64,000 bases of DNA from Choricystis sp. odSpoLacu1 (lineage: Eukaryota; Chlorophyta; Trebouxiophyceae): NCBI GenBank assembly GCA_958009055.1, contig OY253657.1, forward strand, positions 186,001 through 250,000, given 5' to 3'. The position numbers and the translations under genes were made by a program. This document shows, piece after piece, positions 44,865 to 55,639 of this stretch (its first letter is position 1; each line of letters begins with the position of its first letter). Under the pieces are notes generated by a model that was given only the letters and a program-made list of their open reading frames with translations, did not search any database and had not been told where the DNA came from.

Positions 44865-45128
44865 GGCTGTGTGTGTGTGTGCAGCCGCGCGCGCGGGGTG
44901 GCGCGCGGGGCGGTCGCGTTGGGGAGACGCGCGGGGGAATTTTGACACACTGCGCGAGGAGTGACGTGTCAATGCCTCTCTCAACGTTTTACTATTTTAC
45001 TATTCTAACCCACCCACAAGTACGCGCCCACCTCGCCACCCCCTCCCGCCCCGTGGCAGCCCGGCCCGCCGTCTGCAACAGCACGACGACACCCCGTCTG
45101 GCCTCTGTCCCACTCCAGGAGGGCGGCG

Positions 45129-47814
45129 TCACTCTGCCAACCCCACCAACTCCAGGATCTCGCCCAGCTTCTCCTCATACTGCAGGTGGCCCTTGATCAA
45201 CGCTGTCAGGTTTAAGTTTTCGATCCCAGGCACCTGCACGGGGCACAACCCCCCCGCCGGGTTGACGAGGCCTGAGGATGCACGAAAGATGACGCCCAGC
45301 ACCCAGTCGTTGCGGGCGTACCCGTTGACGAGGCGGCCCGCGACCGCACGCCTGGCCAGGGCCCAGCGTTCAGGTTTGGCGGTGACCGGGGTGCCTAACA
45401 AAAGGGCAGCCTCCACCACGCTCGCCCCCGCGCCACACCGCGCCAACTCCAACAAACAGTGAAATATGAGCCTGGCGCCCATGCTGTAGCCGCACAGGGT
45501 GACGGGGCGGCCGCCCGCGCCGCGCGCCAGCAGGGTGTGGGCCAGGAGGCGGCCCGCCTTGACGGCTCGGTCGAGCGCGACCGACCACCCCGAATCAATG
45601 GCCTGCGACACACTCACCAAAGCCAGTGGCCCCGCCGCCGCGGCCGCCACCCCGGTGTAGAGCCAGTGCTGCAGCGCAAACTTGATGGCTTCCTGGGTGG
45701 CCTGGTTGCGCACCCAGGCCCCGATGGCGCGGGAGAGGGCGATGAGCGCGTCTGATTCCCACACGAGAGCGAAAGGCTCCGCGTCGGGGGGGGGGGAGGC
45801 CGCTTTCCACACTTCTAGATAGTCTGACCGACACCGCGCCCACCCTGCCACGCACACAGTGACGGCAAGTCTGCCGTCGTCGGCAGCACGGGCGGGGGAG
45901 GCGGGGAAGGGGAGGAGGGGGAAGGCGTCGCGGTCGCGCTCGGGCGAGGCGCTGCGCGCGGGAGGCTCGCTGGCTGCGCGCGAGGGGCCGCGGTCCATGC
46001 GGGGGGGGGAGGGCGGCCTAAAGGTGGGGGCTAGCGGGTGGTCGTCCCGGTCGACAGCCACGGGGCGGGGTGGGGGGCGCCGTGGCGGCGGGGGCACGGG
46101 CGGCGGCGGCGGCGGCGGCGGCGCGACGGCACGCGGCGGCGACGCCGACTCCCCTCGCGCCGCCTTCCCCTCCACCAGCTTGGACGTGGACCTCGGCCGC
46201 GGCAGCCGGGCCGCCGCCTCGGCTGCATCGTCCGCGTCAGCGAGGGGGACGAAGCCAAACTCTCGCACGTCGCCGACGCGCCGCGCCATCCGCCCCGCCG
46301 CAAACGCGCCCCCGCCCGCCCCCACGCTGCCGGCCACCAGGGCGGTGCCGGCTGAGGTCGTCAAGAAGGCGGAGGCGGCTGCCGCGGAGGCGGCGGCGGA
46401 GGCGCCGCCCAGCGCGGAGATGGCGGACGCCACGCCCGCGGCCACGGCGGGCGCGGCCAGCCCCCCGGTCACCGCAAACAGGGCGCCCGCCCCCAGGGCG
46501 GTGCCCGCCACGGCGGCCGCTTTGACTGACTTGTCCCACGTGGTGGCGGGGGGGGCGGCGGCGGGGGCGGTGGACAGGGAGGGCGACGACGCCGACGCGG
46601 GCAGCGACGACGGTCCTCCATGCGCGCACGCGTGCGCCAGCAGCCTTTCGAAGGCAGCCACCTTGGCCCAGGGCACGTTGAGCCAGTGGGCGACGCGGCG
46701 CAGGGCGACGCGGGAGCGGGCGTCGTACCAGCGCGGCGGGTGGGGAGGGGGGAGGGGGGTGGCAGCTGTGGTGGGCGGCGGGGTGGGCGCGCTGTCCTGC
46801 AGGCACCCTTCCAGCAGCTCCATCATGGCGGCCAGAGCTTTGGGGGAGGGAGGGGGCCTCCTCTTCGCCGGCGGCGGCTTGGCGCGCGGCGCGCGCGGCG
46901 GCAGCGCCCCCCCCGCCAACAGGTCAACAGGGGGCGCCCCACTCGCCGCCTCGGCGCGACGGGCCACCAGGTGGCCCGCCTCCACGTCGATCAGGGGGGG
47001 TGGGTCGGCGGACGCGCCCAGGGGGGCGGCCAGGGCGGCCCCCATCGCGGCGCGCACGCACGGGCTGCCGCCACCCGCCCGCCCCACCCCCGCGCCGCCC
47101 CCGGCCGACGCTTCCGCAGCCGCGGTGGCGCGCGACACCGCGATATCGGTCTCCAGGTCGGAGTCGGCGTCCTCGGCGGCGGGGCCGGCGGCGCAGGGGG
47201 AGGGGGGGGTGGGGACGGCGGGTGGCGGCGGCGGCGGAGGCTCATCCACAGCCGCAGCCGCACCCACCCCGCCCCCCGCCCTGGCGGTCGGCAGCACGGC
47301 ATCCAGGGAGGCCAAGTGAGTCGCCACGATGTCGAGGACTGCCCCCCGCTCCGAGCGCGCCACCCCCCCGACCTCGGGCAGCCGCTTCAACGCGGTCCAC
47401 GCGCGCCTCGGCACGCCCAGTCGCCGGTACGGGTGCTCCAGCAGCCCACCATCAGCCACGCAGTCTGCGCCCCAAAAGGCGGCTGCGGCTGCGGCTGCGG
47501 CAGCAGCGTCGGTGGCGTCGGGGGCGGGGGCGCCGGAACCGTCGTCGGGGGGTTCACCCCACGCGGCCACGATGTCGCCGTGTCGTCCGTCTTCGACCTG
47601 TGTGTGTGGGAGGATGAGAAGGAGGGGGAAAGGGGTCGGGCGGAAGCGAGGCTAAATTGCGCGCATTTAACAAAAAGGGCGCGGCCACAGTATCTCCCGC
47701 CGTCACCGCCCCCGACACGCAACGACACACTCGCACCTGTGTCAGGTGCAGGGCCAGCGTGTACAGGGCCGCCACCGAGTAGAGCTCGCTCTCGGACAAG
47801 TCTCGTTGGGGCAT
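45129..47814 (-). CDS. DUF726 / TMCO4-like alpha/beta hydrolase membrane protein
   Basis: Matches the eukaryotic DUF726 family, membrane proteins with an alpha/beta hydrolase fold. Exon 1 47814-47737 (MPQRDLSESELYSVAALYTL) and exon 2 47597-45129; 848 residues. An Ala/Gly hydrophobic segment (AGTALGAGALFAVTGGLAAP and beyond) forms probable membrane helices. The catalytic half shows VCVAGWARCRSDY, FALVWESDALIAL, nucleophile elbow LCGYSMGARLIFHCL and a later VNGYARNDWVLGV (likely Asp region), with KGHLQYEE close to the end. Long Pro/Ala-rich linkers are disordered. Known homologues act in secretory-pathway trafficking; the substrate is unknown. Confidence 0.85.
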
Positions 47815-48024
47815 TGGAAAAAGGGGGTGCCCCTGGCGCGGGCCTGGCGGCCCGCGCAGAGGTAGGGGGGGGGGAGGAGTGTGGGCTAGGGTGATGTGCA
47901 CTCCCCGCTGCCGTATGCGTGTGTTTGTGGGCGGGTGAGAGAGAGAGAAAGTGTGAGGAAGAGGAAAACCAACACGCTCACAATCACGCCCGTTATCTGC
48001 GAGCGACGAAAAACTCGCGCCAAA

Positions 48025-49311
48025 ATGGTCTCGCTCAAGCTCGTCAAGCGGCTGTCAGCCGATGTTCTCAACTGCGGCCAGCGCAAGGTACGTACCTTGC
48101 GCGGAGAGAGAGAGGGGGAGGCGGGCCGGCCGGGGGAGCCGGCGGGCGGGGAAGCCGTCGGGCGCCCCTGCCTTGCTCGATCGCGGACCGAGCGCCTCGC
48201 TCCACGCTCAACCCCTCCCTCTCCCCAACCCTTCCCACCTCCACCACCAGGTCTGGCTCGACCCCAACGAGACGTCGGAGCTCTCGATGGCCAACTCTCG
48301 TGAGTGTTTTTGTTTGTTTGGTGGGAAAGAGGGCGCGCGTGTGTTTTTTGGGGCCGATTGCCCCGTGCCCCCAGCCGAGCGCGCACCCCCACGCGCGTCC
48401 TTTGCGCCACGCTCATCCACGGCACGCGCGCGCTAGACCTATCTGTGCGCGCGTGGCGTGCGTGTGTGTGTGGGCGGGCGACAGCGTGCGAGGCGGGCGC
48501 CCCGCTTTCCGCGCGTTGGTGCTGGGACGCCGCCCCCGTCCCTTCCTCCACGCCTCGCCCTCACTCCCCTCGCTCGCTCTGCCTCAACCACCCCTCCCAC
48601 GCGACTGCGCACGCGCTCGCGGTCCGCGATCGGGGGTGTGGACCGCGGGCGCGCGGCGCGGGAGGGGGCGATTCGAGAGCGGGCGCGGCTGGGCCGCCGC
48701 TCGCGTTGCTCGTCGAGAGAGAGGAACGAGACCCTCCGATCCCGCCACTCACCCCTCCCCCTGCCTCCACCCACCCACCCTCCAGGCCAAAACGTGCGCA
48801 AGCTGGTCAAAGACGGCTTCATCATCCGCAAGCCTGGCGTCGTGCACTCGCGCTCGCGCGCGCGCGCGCGGCGGCCGAGGCCAAAGCGAAAGGCCGCCAC
48901 ACGGGCTACGGCAAGCGCCGCGGCACCCGGGAGGCTCGCCTGCCGACCAAGGTGCTGTGGATGCGGCGCATGCGGGTGCTGCGGCGCCTGCTGAAAAAGT
49001 ACCGCGCGGCCAAGAAGGTCGACCGCCACCTGTACCACGAACTCTACCTGCGCGTCAAGGGCAACGTGTTCAAGAACAAGCGCGTCCTGGTGGACGCCAT
49101 CCACAAGCAGAAGGCGGAGCAGGCGCGGGACAAGGCCATTGCGGACGCGTTTGACGCGCGGCGCACGAAGAACAAGGCGTCGCGCGAGCGCAAGGCCGCG
49201 CGCCGCGACGAGCGCCTGGCGGCGGGTGCGGCGGCGGCGGCGGCGGCGGATAAGAAGGCGGCGCCCGCGGCGGCGGCGCCCAAGGCGGCGTCCAAGGCGG
49301 CGGCCAAGTGA
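48025..49311 (+). CDS. RPL19: Cytosolic large-subunit ribosomal protein eL19 (frame interrupted in a CG tract)
   Basis: Exons 48025-48087, 48251-48299, 48786-49311. Conserved: [55 protein letters not shown], then [56 protein letters not shown] and [14 protein letters not shown], with a Lys/Ala tail. After VVHSRS the frame must move by two bases in the CG tract 48855-48870; removing one CG gives [15 protein letters not shown] in frame and 211 residues. An essential gene, so this is most likely an assembly error. A 22-base perfect palindrome lies across the first exon/intron junction. Confidence 0.94.
48081..48102 (+). promoter_or_regulatory. Perfect palindrome across the eL19 first 5' splice site
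   Basis: The half-site GCGCAAGGTAC is followed immediately by its exact reverse complement. Exon 1 ends at 48087, so the GTACGT donor lies at the centre; in RNA a 9-bp stem with an ACGT loop would sequester the splice site. Candidate splicing-control hairpin; function is inference. Confidence 0.55.
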
Positions 49312-49659
49312 GTGGAGAGTGTGGTGAACAAGGGGGTGGGTGAGGAGGGGGCGTCGTCCTCCTTTCTTTCCTCCCCCTTGGACCTGTCTTGACCTCCCGC
49401 TTTTTTCCATCGCCTTTTTACGTTTCCCATTTTCACCTTTCGTGCAAACCAACTGCTGTGTGTTTCAAAAAACAAAGAGAGAGAGGAAAGAGGACAGCCG
49501 CCCGCCGTCAGATGAGTCTCCCTCTGCTGCCCCCACTCTCCCCGCCCATCCAGGCACCTTTCATTGTCTTGAAGAAGAAGAACAGTCTAACAGGGCACCG
49601 ACACCCACTTTCTCAAATCACCCCTCGAATAAAAACGAAGAGACACCTCCCTGTCTCCC
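49312..49659. other. Convergent intergenic tail region
   Basis: 348 bases between the eL19 and ATP synthase e stops; T-rich first half. No gene seen. Confidence 0.5.
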
Positions 49660-50254
49660 TCAGTGCCCCCCCGCCGGCTCCTTGGCCGCCGCCTTGGCCG
49701 CCCGCGACCGCAGGGAGGACAGGCGCCACGAGCCGTAGATGAGGCCGACCGAGAACGCGGAGACGCGCAGGACCTGTGGTGGAGTGGTGGTGGGGGTGGA
49801 GAGGTAGGGCGAAAGCGTGAGTTTGGTTTTCGAGTCTGCCCTCGCTCACGCTCGTGCAACAACCGTGCGAGCCCTGGCGTCGTGCACGGCAGCCACCCAT
49901 GTCACGCTGCCTCCCTCACTGCCACAATTGAGGCGAAGCGCGCGTAGAGGGCGCGGCGTGCCCCCCGATCAAAGCGCCGCCGCTTGGTTTTTTTTGCGTT
50001 TTGTCTCCCCCCTTGTCAACTGCGCGCCCCAGCTCGCGTGCTCTCCCTGTCAGCAACGAGTGCACCGAGCACCAGCACAGCTGCGAGGCAGAGTGGGGTG
50101 GAGGAAAGGAGCGTGCACTGCAGCCGAGTGGGAGCAAAGTTCGCGATTTGTTTCGTGCGCTGCGGTCTCCCCCACACAAGCGCGCGGCGCGCGCACACAC
50201 ACACGCACACACACGCACCGAAGCCAGTGTGGATCCTCCGCTGTACGGATGCAT
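49660..50254 (-). CDS. Mitochondrial ATP synthase subunit e, plant type
   Basis: Small membrane subunit of F1Fo ATP synthase, involved in dimer formation and cristae shape. Two exons in transcript order, 50254-50219 and 49773-49660, encode 49 residues across a 445-base intron. The sequence starts MHPYSGGSTLAS and continues VLRVSAFSVGLIYGSWRLSS, which follows the plant subunit pattern of a short Gly/Ser start, RVSAF, a GxxYG helix motif and a basic tail (LRSRAAKAAAKEP). The membrane helix is about residues 13-30. Found by eye from family resemblance because each exon is too short for ORF calling; donor GTGCGT and acceptor CCACAG are acceptable. Confidence 0.8.
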
Positions 50255-50569
50255 GGCGTGAAATGACGGCGAGAAAGAAGGAAAGGGGTGGCAAACACGC
50301 TGAAAAAAGGAGAGTGACGGTAGAAAAATTCAAGGCCGGCCGACCCTCACACCTCTTCCGCTTTCACGCCGTCACCAGCCGTCCCCGCCTACCCCCACGC
50401 ACGCACGACACCTGATCGCACCACCCTCTGTCTCTTGTGCTCGGCGCGCCCACCCTCAATGCGGGCGTGAGAGAAAAAGGAGCCACCCCGTTTTGGGCCC
50501 CCGCATTTTTGTTTTGTTTCCCGCGCCGCGCTATCTTGTCCCCTCTCCATAGCACGCGGCACACCCGGC
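50255..50569. promoter_or_regulatory. Divergent interval between ATP synthase e and FtsHi
   Basis: 315 bases between the two start codons; must carry both promoters. No element recognised. Confidence 0.4.
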
Positions 50570-53450
50570 ATGAGGACACTCACAGCGTCGGGTGAGTGTG
50601 GTGGTGGCGGTGGTGGTGGAGAGGGCGTGGAAAAGCCGGCGCGAAAACACCGCACCGACCGCCGACGGCTCACACGCTCACCCTGTCCTCCTCACATACA
50701 CTCCCCACCAGCCCGCCCGCGCCGCTGCGCCCGAGCGTCCCGCCTGCGCGTGGCGGCCGCCCGTGGCGTGCCCCTGCCGTCGACCCCGGGTGGCGCGCCC
50801 CGGCCGGCGCCGGTGGCGGCAGCCGAGCAGGCGACGACCGCGCTCGCGCCTCCCGCGCCGCCGCCGCGCCCCAAGGGGCCGAGGCCGCCCCGCCCGTCGG
50901 ACCGCTTCTTCAAGGATGTGAGTGTGTGGTGTTTGTTGTTCGTGTGCCGCACACAGCACACGTTTGATTGTGTTTCACCCCCCATGTTTTCACCTTTTTT
51001 TTTTTCCACAACAGGACGCCGTGCGCATCAAGACCGACGGCCCCTCCGCCCCCGACGTCACCCTCTCCCGCCCCGTGCCCGTGCGCAACATGGCTCCCGG
51101 GGGGAGGTCCAAATCCGACATCTTCAACATTGAGTTTCACGACTACAAGTGGGTGCCCGAGAGTGTGGTGGGCCCCGGCTTTTCGGGTGGCGTCGCCCCC
51201 GCCTGGTCGCGCCTGCCCCGCAAGTCCCCCCTCGACCTGTGGGCCGGCATCCGGCGCCGCGACTGGACGAGTGACGTGTTTGACGCGAACGCGCCCGCGT
51301 GGTCGCTGTCTTTTTATCGGGACGCGGGGCGCGTGTGCGGCCCGTCGTGGCCGGGGTACCGCGTGGTTGTGCGCGAAGCCCTTCCCGACGCCCCGCCCGG
51401 CACGTGGGGCCCGCCCCACTGGGTGGACCTGCCCACGCCAGGCCTGCCGACGTACACCGCTGACGCGCTGGCGGGCGGCACGCACGGCGGCCTGTACAGG
51501 ACAAAGAGGACGGCCCCCGCCCCGGGACGCCCGGGCGACATTGGCTTCAACCAAATCTTTGACGCCCTGTACCGCGCCTACGAGGAGCGCCTGTCCCCCG
51601 CCGCGTTGAACGAGCTCGCTGCCCAGGGCTGGGTCGACAGGAACAAGCACGTTTATGATTGTCCCGCAGACTCCCTCCTCCACATCCACCACGTCCTCAC
51701 CCCCACCCCGCCTTCCCCCCTGCGCGACTTCATCGACCGCGCCCCCGTCGCGTTCGCCATCTTCTTTTCGTTGGGGTTTCTGGGGGCGGCCCTGGCGGCC
51801 GGCATCTTCAGGAGGCGCAAAGGAATGCCGACCGACATCCAGGAAGCGATCGAGTTTGCGCAGTCCAAGGGGCGCGCCCGCAGGGAGGGCACCACGGGCG
51901 TCACCTTTGACATGGTCGCGGGGGCGGACGCCACCCTGGATGAGGTGAGGTTTGTCGTTGATTTTTTGAAGGATCCATCCGCCTACGCGTCGCGGGGCGC
52001 CGTCCCGCCCAAAGGCATCCTGTTGGAGGGAGGCCCGGGGACCGGCAAAACCCTGATCGCCAAAGCGGTTGCAGGTGAAGCCGGCGTCCCCTTCTACCAG
52101 ATGTCGGGGTCTGAGTTCGTTGAAGCGATCGTGGGCGTCGGCGCGGCGCGCGTGCGCGACCTCTTCCGCCGCGCGCGCGTCCAAAACGAGCCCTGCATCG
52201 TGTTTGTGGACGAGATCGACGCTGTCGGCACCCGCCGCGCCGAGGGAGACCGCCGCCCCAACGAGGAGCGCGAACAAACGCTCAACCAGCTGCTGAGCGA
52301 GCTCGACGGCTTTGCCCCGGGCTGTGGCGTCGTTTTCTTCGCCGCCACCAACCGGTCAGACCTGCTCGACCCCGCCCTCCTGCGCCCGGGTCGCTTCGAC
52401 AGGCGCATCACGGTCGGCCTGCCCGACGCGCGCGGGCGGCTGGCCGTGCTGCGGGTGCACGCGGCACGCCGGCCGTTGGACGAAACGGTCGACCTCTCCC
52501 AACTCGCGCTCGACACCCCCGGCCTGTCGGGCGCCGAACTGGCCAACGTGCTGAACGAGGCAGCCCTGGTGGCAGCTCGGCGGAGTGGCACGTCCATCAG
52601 TCAAGCCGACATTGATGCGGCTGTCGACCGCATTCTCTACGGCCTGCGCCGCGCGCCCCTCCCCGACCGCCTGCGCCCGCGCCGCCACATGGCGGCCCAC
52701 GAGGCCGGCACCGCCCTCGTGTCCGAGGTGCTGCGCCGGTCCGCGGTGTCCGCGGGGCGGGCTCCCGTGGTGGAGTCGGTCGAACGTGTGTCGATCGCGC
52801 CCCGTGGCGGGTCGTGGTCGCGCACCGTGTTGGCGCGCGGTGTCGAGGAAACCTACTTCGCCGTCACTCGTGGCCGCCTGCGCGGCCGCCTGGCCGTCCT
52901 GCTGGCGGGACACGCTGCTGAAGCCGAGCTGTGTGAGGATGGGCCATCCACGTATGCGTACAACACTGGTGCTTTGGAAAGGGCACGCGCCCTCGCGGAG
53001 CGCTTCGTCGGCGAGTACGCCCTGCTCCGCCCCTCGGCCCCGCCCTCCTACGCGCGGGGCGTGCCCAGCACCGAGGCGAGGGCTGTGGTCACGTCCAAGT
53101 ACCAGACGGCCGCCCTGTCCCTCGATTCTGATGTGTTCGGGGGCGCCCCCCCGCTCGGCGCTGGGTTCCAACCCCCCGACCCGTCCATCGACGCCCAGAG
53201 GCGGGCGGCGTGGGCCATCGTGCGTGGAGCCTGGCTGTACGCGCGGCGGGTGATCCGCGCCAACAGGGGGGCGGCGGACGCGGTGACTGCCGCCCTGTTG
53301 GAGCGTGAAGACGTGAGTGGGGACGAGGTGCGCGAAATCATGGCAGCCCACCCGCCCGTGCCTGGAGGCGCGGGCGATGTGGCGGGGCGGCACGCGCAGT
53401 CGGTGAAGGCGAGGCGGCGCAAGGCGGCGGAGGGGGTGAGGGCGGCGTGA
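50570..53450 (+). CDS. FtsH-like AAA+ protein, protease-inactive (FtsHi type)
   Basis: Plastid envelope/thylakoid AAA+ protein related to FtsH. Exons 50570-50591, 50712-50917, 51015-53450; 887 residues. A basic leader, then a long FtsHi-like N-terminal region and a membrane helix (VAFAIFFSLGFLGAALAAGIF). The ATPase is intact: Walker A GGPGTGKTLIAKA, Walker B CIVFVDEIDAVG, second region of homology ATNRSDLLDPALLRPGRFDR. The peptidase zinc motif HEXXH reads HEAGT (MAAHEAGTALV), losing the second His, and the downstream region reads LLAGHAAEAEL rather than the usual GGRAAEE. It therefore resembles plant FtsHi proteins, which work as ATP-driven motors, some in plastid import. Convergent with YbaB, 85 bases apart. 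Confidence 0.93.
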
Positions 53451-53535
53451 GAGAGAGGGAGAGAGTTTTTGTTCCACCTGGAAAACACTGTTCTTTTTTT
53501 CCACACAAAATCAGTCTTTCCTTCTCTCCATCTCA

Positions 53536-54370
53536 TCACTGGCCCATCGCGCCCCCCAGCCCCAGGCTCGACGCCATCTCCTTCATGCGCGTCTTCATGC
53601 CGTCGACCGATTTTGTGTGGGCATCCTTCATCGCTTCCTGCACAAGAATCGACAACCTCTCCGCGCCCTGCGTGTACGCCTCCTCCGTGATGTCCACGGA
53701 GCGCGGCTCCTGGGAGCCCGACATGACGACGCGCACGGTTTCGTCGGAGGAGTAGCCATCGAACTCAGCGTTGGACAGTTCGACTTGGACGCGGGCCGCC
53801 TCCTCTTGGGCTTTGCGCATGTTCTCCATCAGGCCCGCCATGTTGGCCAGGGGGTTGCCGCCGCCGCCCTGTGTGAGTGTGTGTGTGTGTGTGTGTGGTG
53901 TGGGATGAGGGTAGTTGGTTGTCTCCGGGGGTCAAGAGAGAAAGGGACAGCGGACCTGCGGCCCCCAATCTCGCACGCCACAAACAACTGTGTTGCCTTC
54001 CCACCATGTTAAGTCTTCTCACTAAACACACTCACCTCCTTGTTGCCGCCAAACAGGGCGCGCGCGGGGGCGACCGCGCGGCGCGGCGCGCGGGTGGGGC
54101 TATGTGTGTGTGTTTGGGAGGAAAAAGAAGCGTCAGACACCGGCACACGCCACACCAGTGGCAGACGACACACACCACGCACGCAATGCGGGGGCAGGGG
54201 AGGCGGGGAGTGGGCGTGGAGGGGCGCGTTGTGTTTTGTTTTTTTGCTGGCCGCCACGTCGGCGTGTCTTCTATGCTCTCCGTCCTCCCTTCCCACGCCC
54301 TCGCTCACCGTGCAGCGCAGAAACGAGCAGACACGCGCGACACGCGCAGAGTGTGTGTGGTGGTGTGCAT
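53536..54370 (-). CDS. YbaB/EbfC nucleoid-associated protein, plastid-type
   Basis: Small dimeric DNA-binding protein of bacterial origin; plant versions bind plastid DNA. Three exons in transcript order, 54370-54309, 54099-54036, 53868-53536; 152 residues. A basic Ser/Arg/Ala leader of about 45 residues (MHTTTHTLRVSRVSARFCAA) precedes the YbaB core: NPLANMAGLMENMRKAQEEA, SSDETVRVVMSGSQEPRSVDI, LVQEAMKDAHTKS, with the Met-rich end TRMKEMASSLGLGG. Core length about 100 residues as in bacteria. One intron starts with a long GT tract (CA-type microsatellite, 53876-53896). Confidence 0.9.
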
Positions 54371-54518
54371 AGTGCTCGTTTGTCGGGGCGCTCGTTTGTC
54401 GGGACGCGGTGAGAGAGTGGCAAATGTGCGGGTGTCGTGACGAAAAGAAACGGTCGTTATCGACCACTTTTCACTCTCTTCCCTCTCTTCGCTTCCCACC
54501 TTCACTCTCTTTTTCACC

Positions 54519-55214
54519 ATGGACGCCCTCCCTCCCGCCGTCGCCGCCGTGCTGGCCGTGCCCGCCTACGTGGCGGGCTCCATCGTTTCCCTGACGCTGA
54601 CGCGCGTTGCGTTCCAGGTGAGTTTGGACGCAGACACACACACGCTCACACAGCACACGCGGCCGTGGCCTGTACCCATGACCACGTGTCGTTGCGCGTG
54701 GGAGGGAGGGTGGAAAGCGGGGGGTCTCGCTCGGTGCCTCCATGCCGCGACCTGCATGCGAGCCGTTTCTGTGTCGCGCGCGTCCGCCCCCGTCCGCGCG
54801 AATCCGGCCGGATTCTTGGCCCAGACAGAAGCTGGAGGGTGGTCTGGCCCTTGCGCGCCGTGGAACAAGGGCGAGAAAGGGCTCAAAAAGGGCGGCGCAG
54901 GGCGTGCCCAGCCCAAACAAAGCCGTCCTAGTCGACGCGCCCGTTTTTTTTTTCCTTCCCTTTTTCGCCGACCAACCCTCCCCCCCCTCCCCCCACACCA
55001 GCTCGTCACCAAGGTCGCCGCCATCAAGCTGCCCGTCGTCGCCCCCAACCCTCTGCGCACCCTGGTCGGCGTCGTGGAGGGGTCCCTGGGCCCCGCCGCC
55101 AAGTTTGTGCCCTCCTCCACCCACGTCTTCCTGGTGGCCCTCCTGCTGGCTGTGCTGATCAACGCGCCCGGTGGCGCGGGGGGCGCTGTCAAGACGCAGT
55201 CTCGCCGGCGTTGA
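54519..55214 (+). CDS. Small membrane protein, function unknown
   Basis: Exons 54519-54617 and 55002-55214 give 103 residues; splice sites and phase are clean and the start is in strong context (CACCATGG). Two hydrophobic stretches, residues about 8-30 (VAAVLAVPAYVAGSIVSLTL) and about 78-97 (THVFLVALLLAVLINAPG), flank an amphipathic middle (LVTKVAAIKLPVVAPNPLRTL). The tail is basic (KTQSRRR). No family recognised. Confidence 0.65.
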   Translation: MDALPPAVAAVLAVPAYVAGSIVSLTLTRVAFQVSLDADTHTLTQHTRPWPVPMTTCRCAWEGGWKAGGLARCLHAATCMRAVSVSRASAPVRANPAGFLAQTEAGGWSGPCAPWNKGEKGLKKGGAGRAQPKQSRPSRRARFFFPSLFRRPTLPPLPPHQLVTKVAAIKLPVVAPNPLRTLVGVVEGSLGPAAKFVPSSTHVFLVALLLAVLINAPGGAGGAVKTQSRRR

Positions 55215-55639
55215 ATGTGTGTGTGTGAGAAACATCGCGCGTGTGTCGTGAAATTTTGTGTCCCTTTTTTTCCACCAAAAAAGCCACACGACCTGTCCCC
55301 CAAAACAAACGACACCCCCCTTTTTGCGTGTGTCTTCCTCCTTTGTTTCATCGTTTTCATGGCCGACGGAGAAAGCTGCTGTGATTCAACGTGTCAGGTC
55401 TCTCCCACCCACCCACCCACACAATCACGCGGCCCCCCCCTTTGATCCTTTGGTGGTGGTGAACCAATCGTTCTCCCTTTTTTCCTTTTTCCTCACCCAA
55501 CTTGTAAATTCGACAGAAATGCACGCAATGTCGCACCCAATCGTGGCGTTTTGTTTTTTACACAACTATCAAGGAGCGCTCGATCTCTTACCCAGTTTTG
55601 TTGTTGTTCAACTCTCTCTCATTCTCACTTTTCACACCC
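55215..55639. other. Convergent intergenic tail region
   Basis: 425 bases between the small membrane protein and the CHI-fold gene; one of the most A/T-rich stretches in the window. No gene seen. Confidence 0.5.

Noticed and set aside
23172..48870. Programmed frameshifting to explain the galactokinase and eL19 breaks
   Set aside because: No slippery heptamer or downstream structure seen, and unrelated genes break only in CG tracts; assembly error is simpler.
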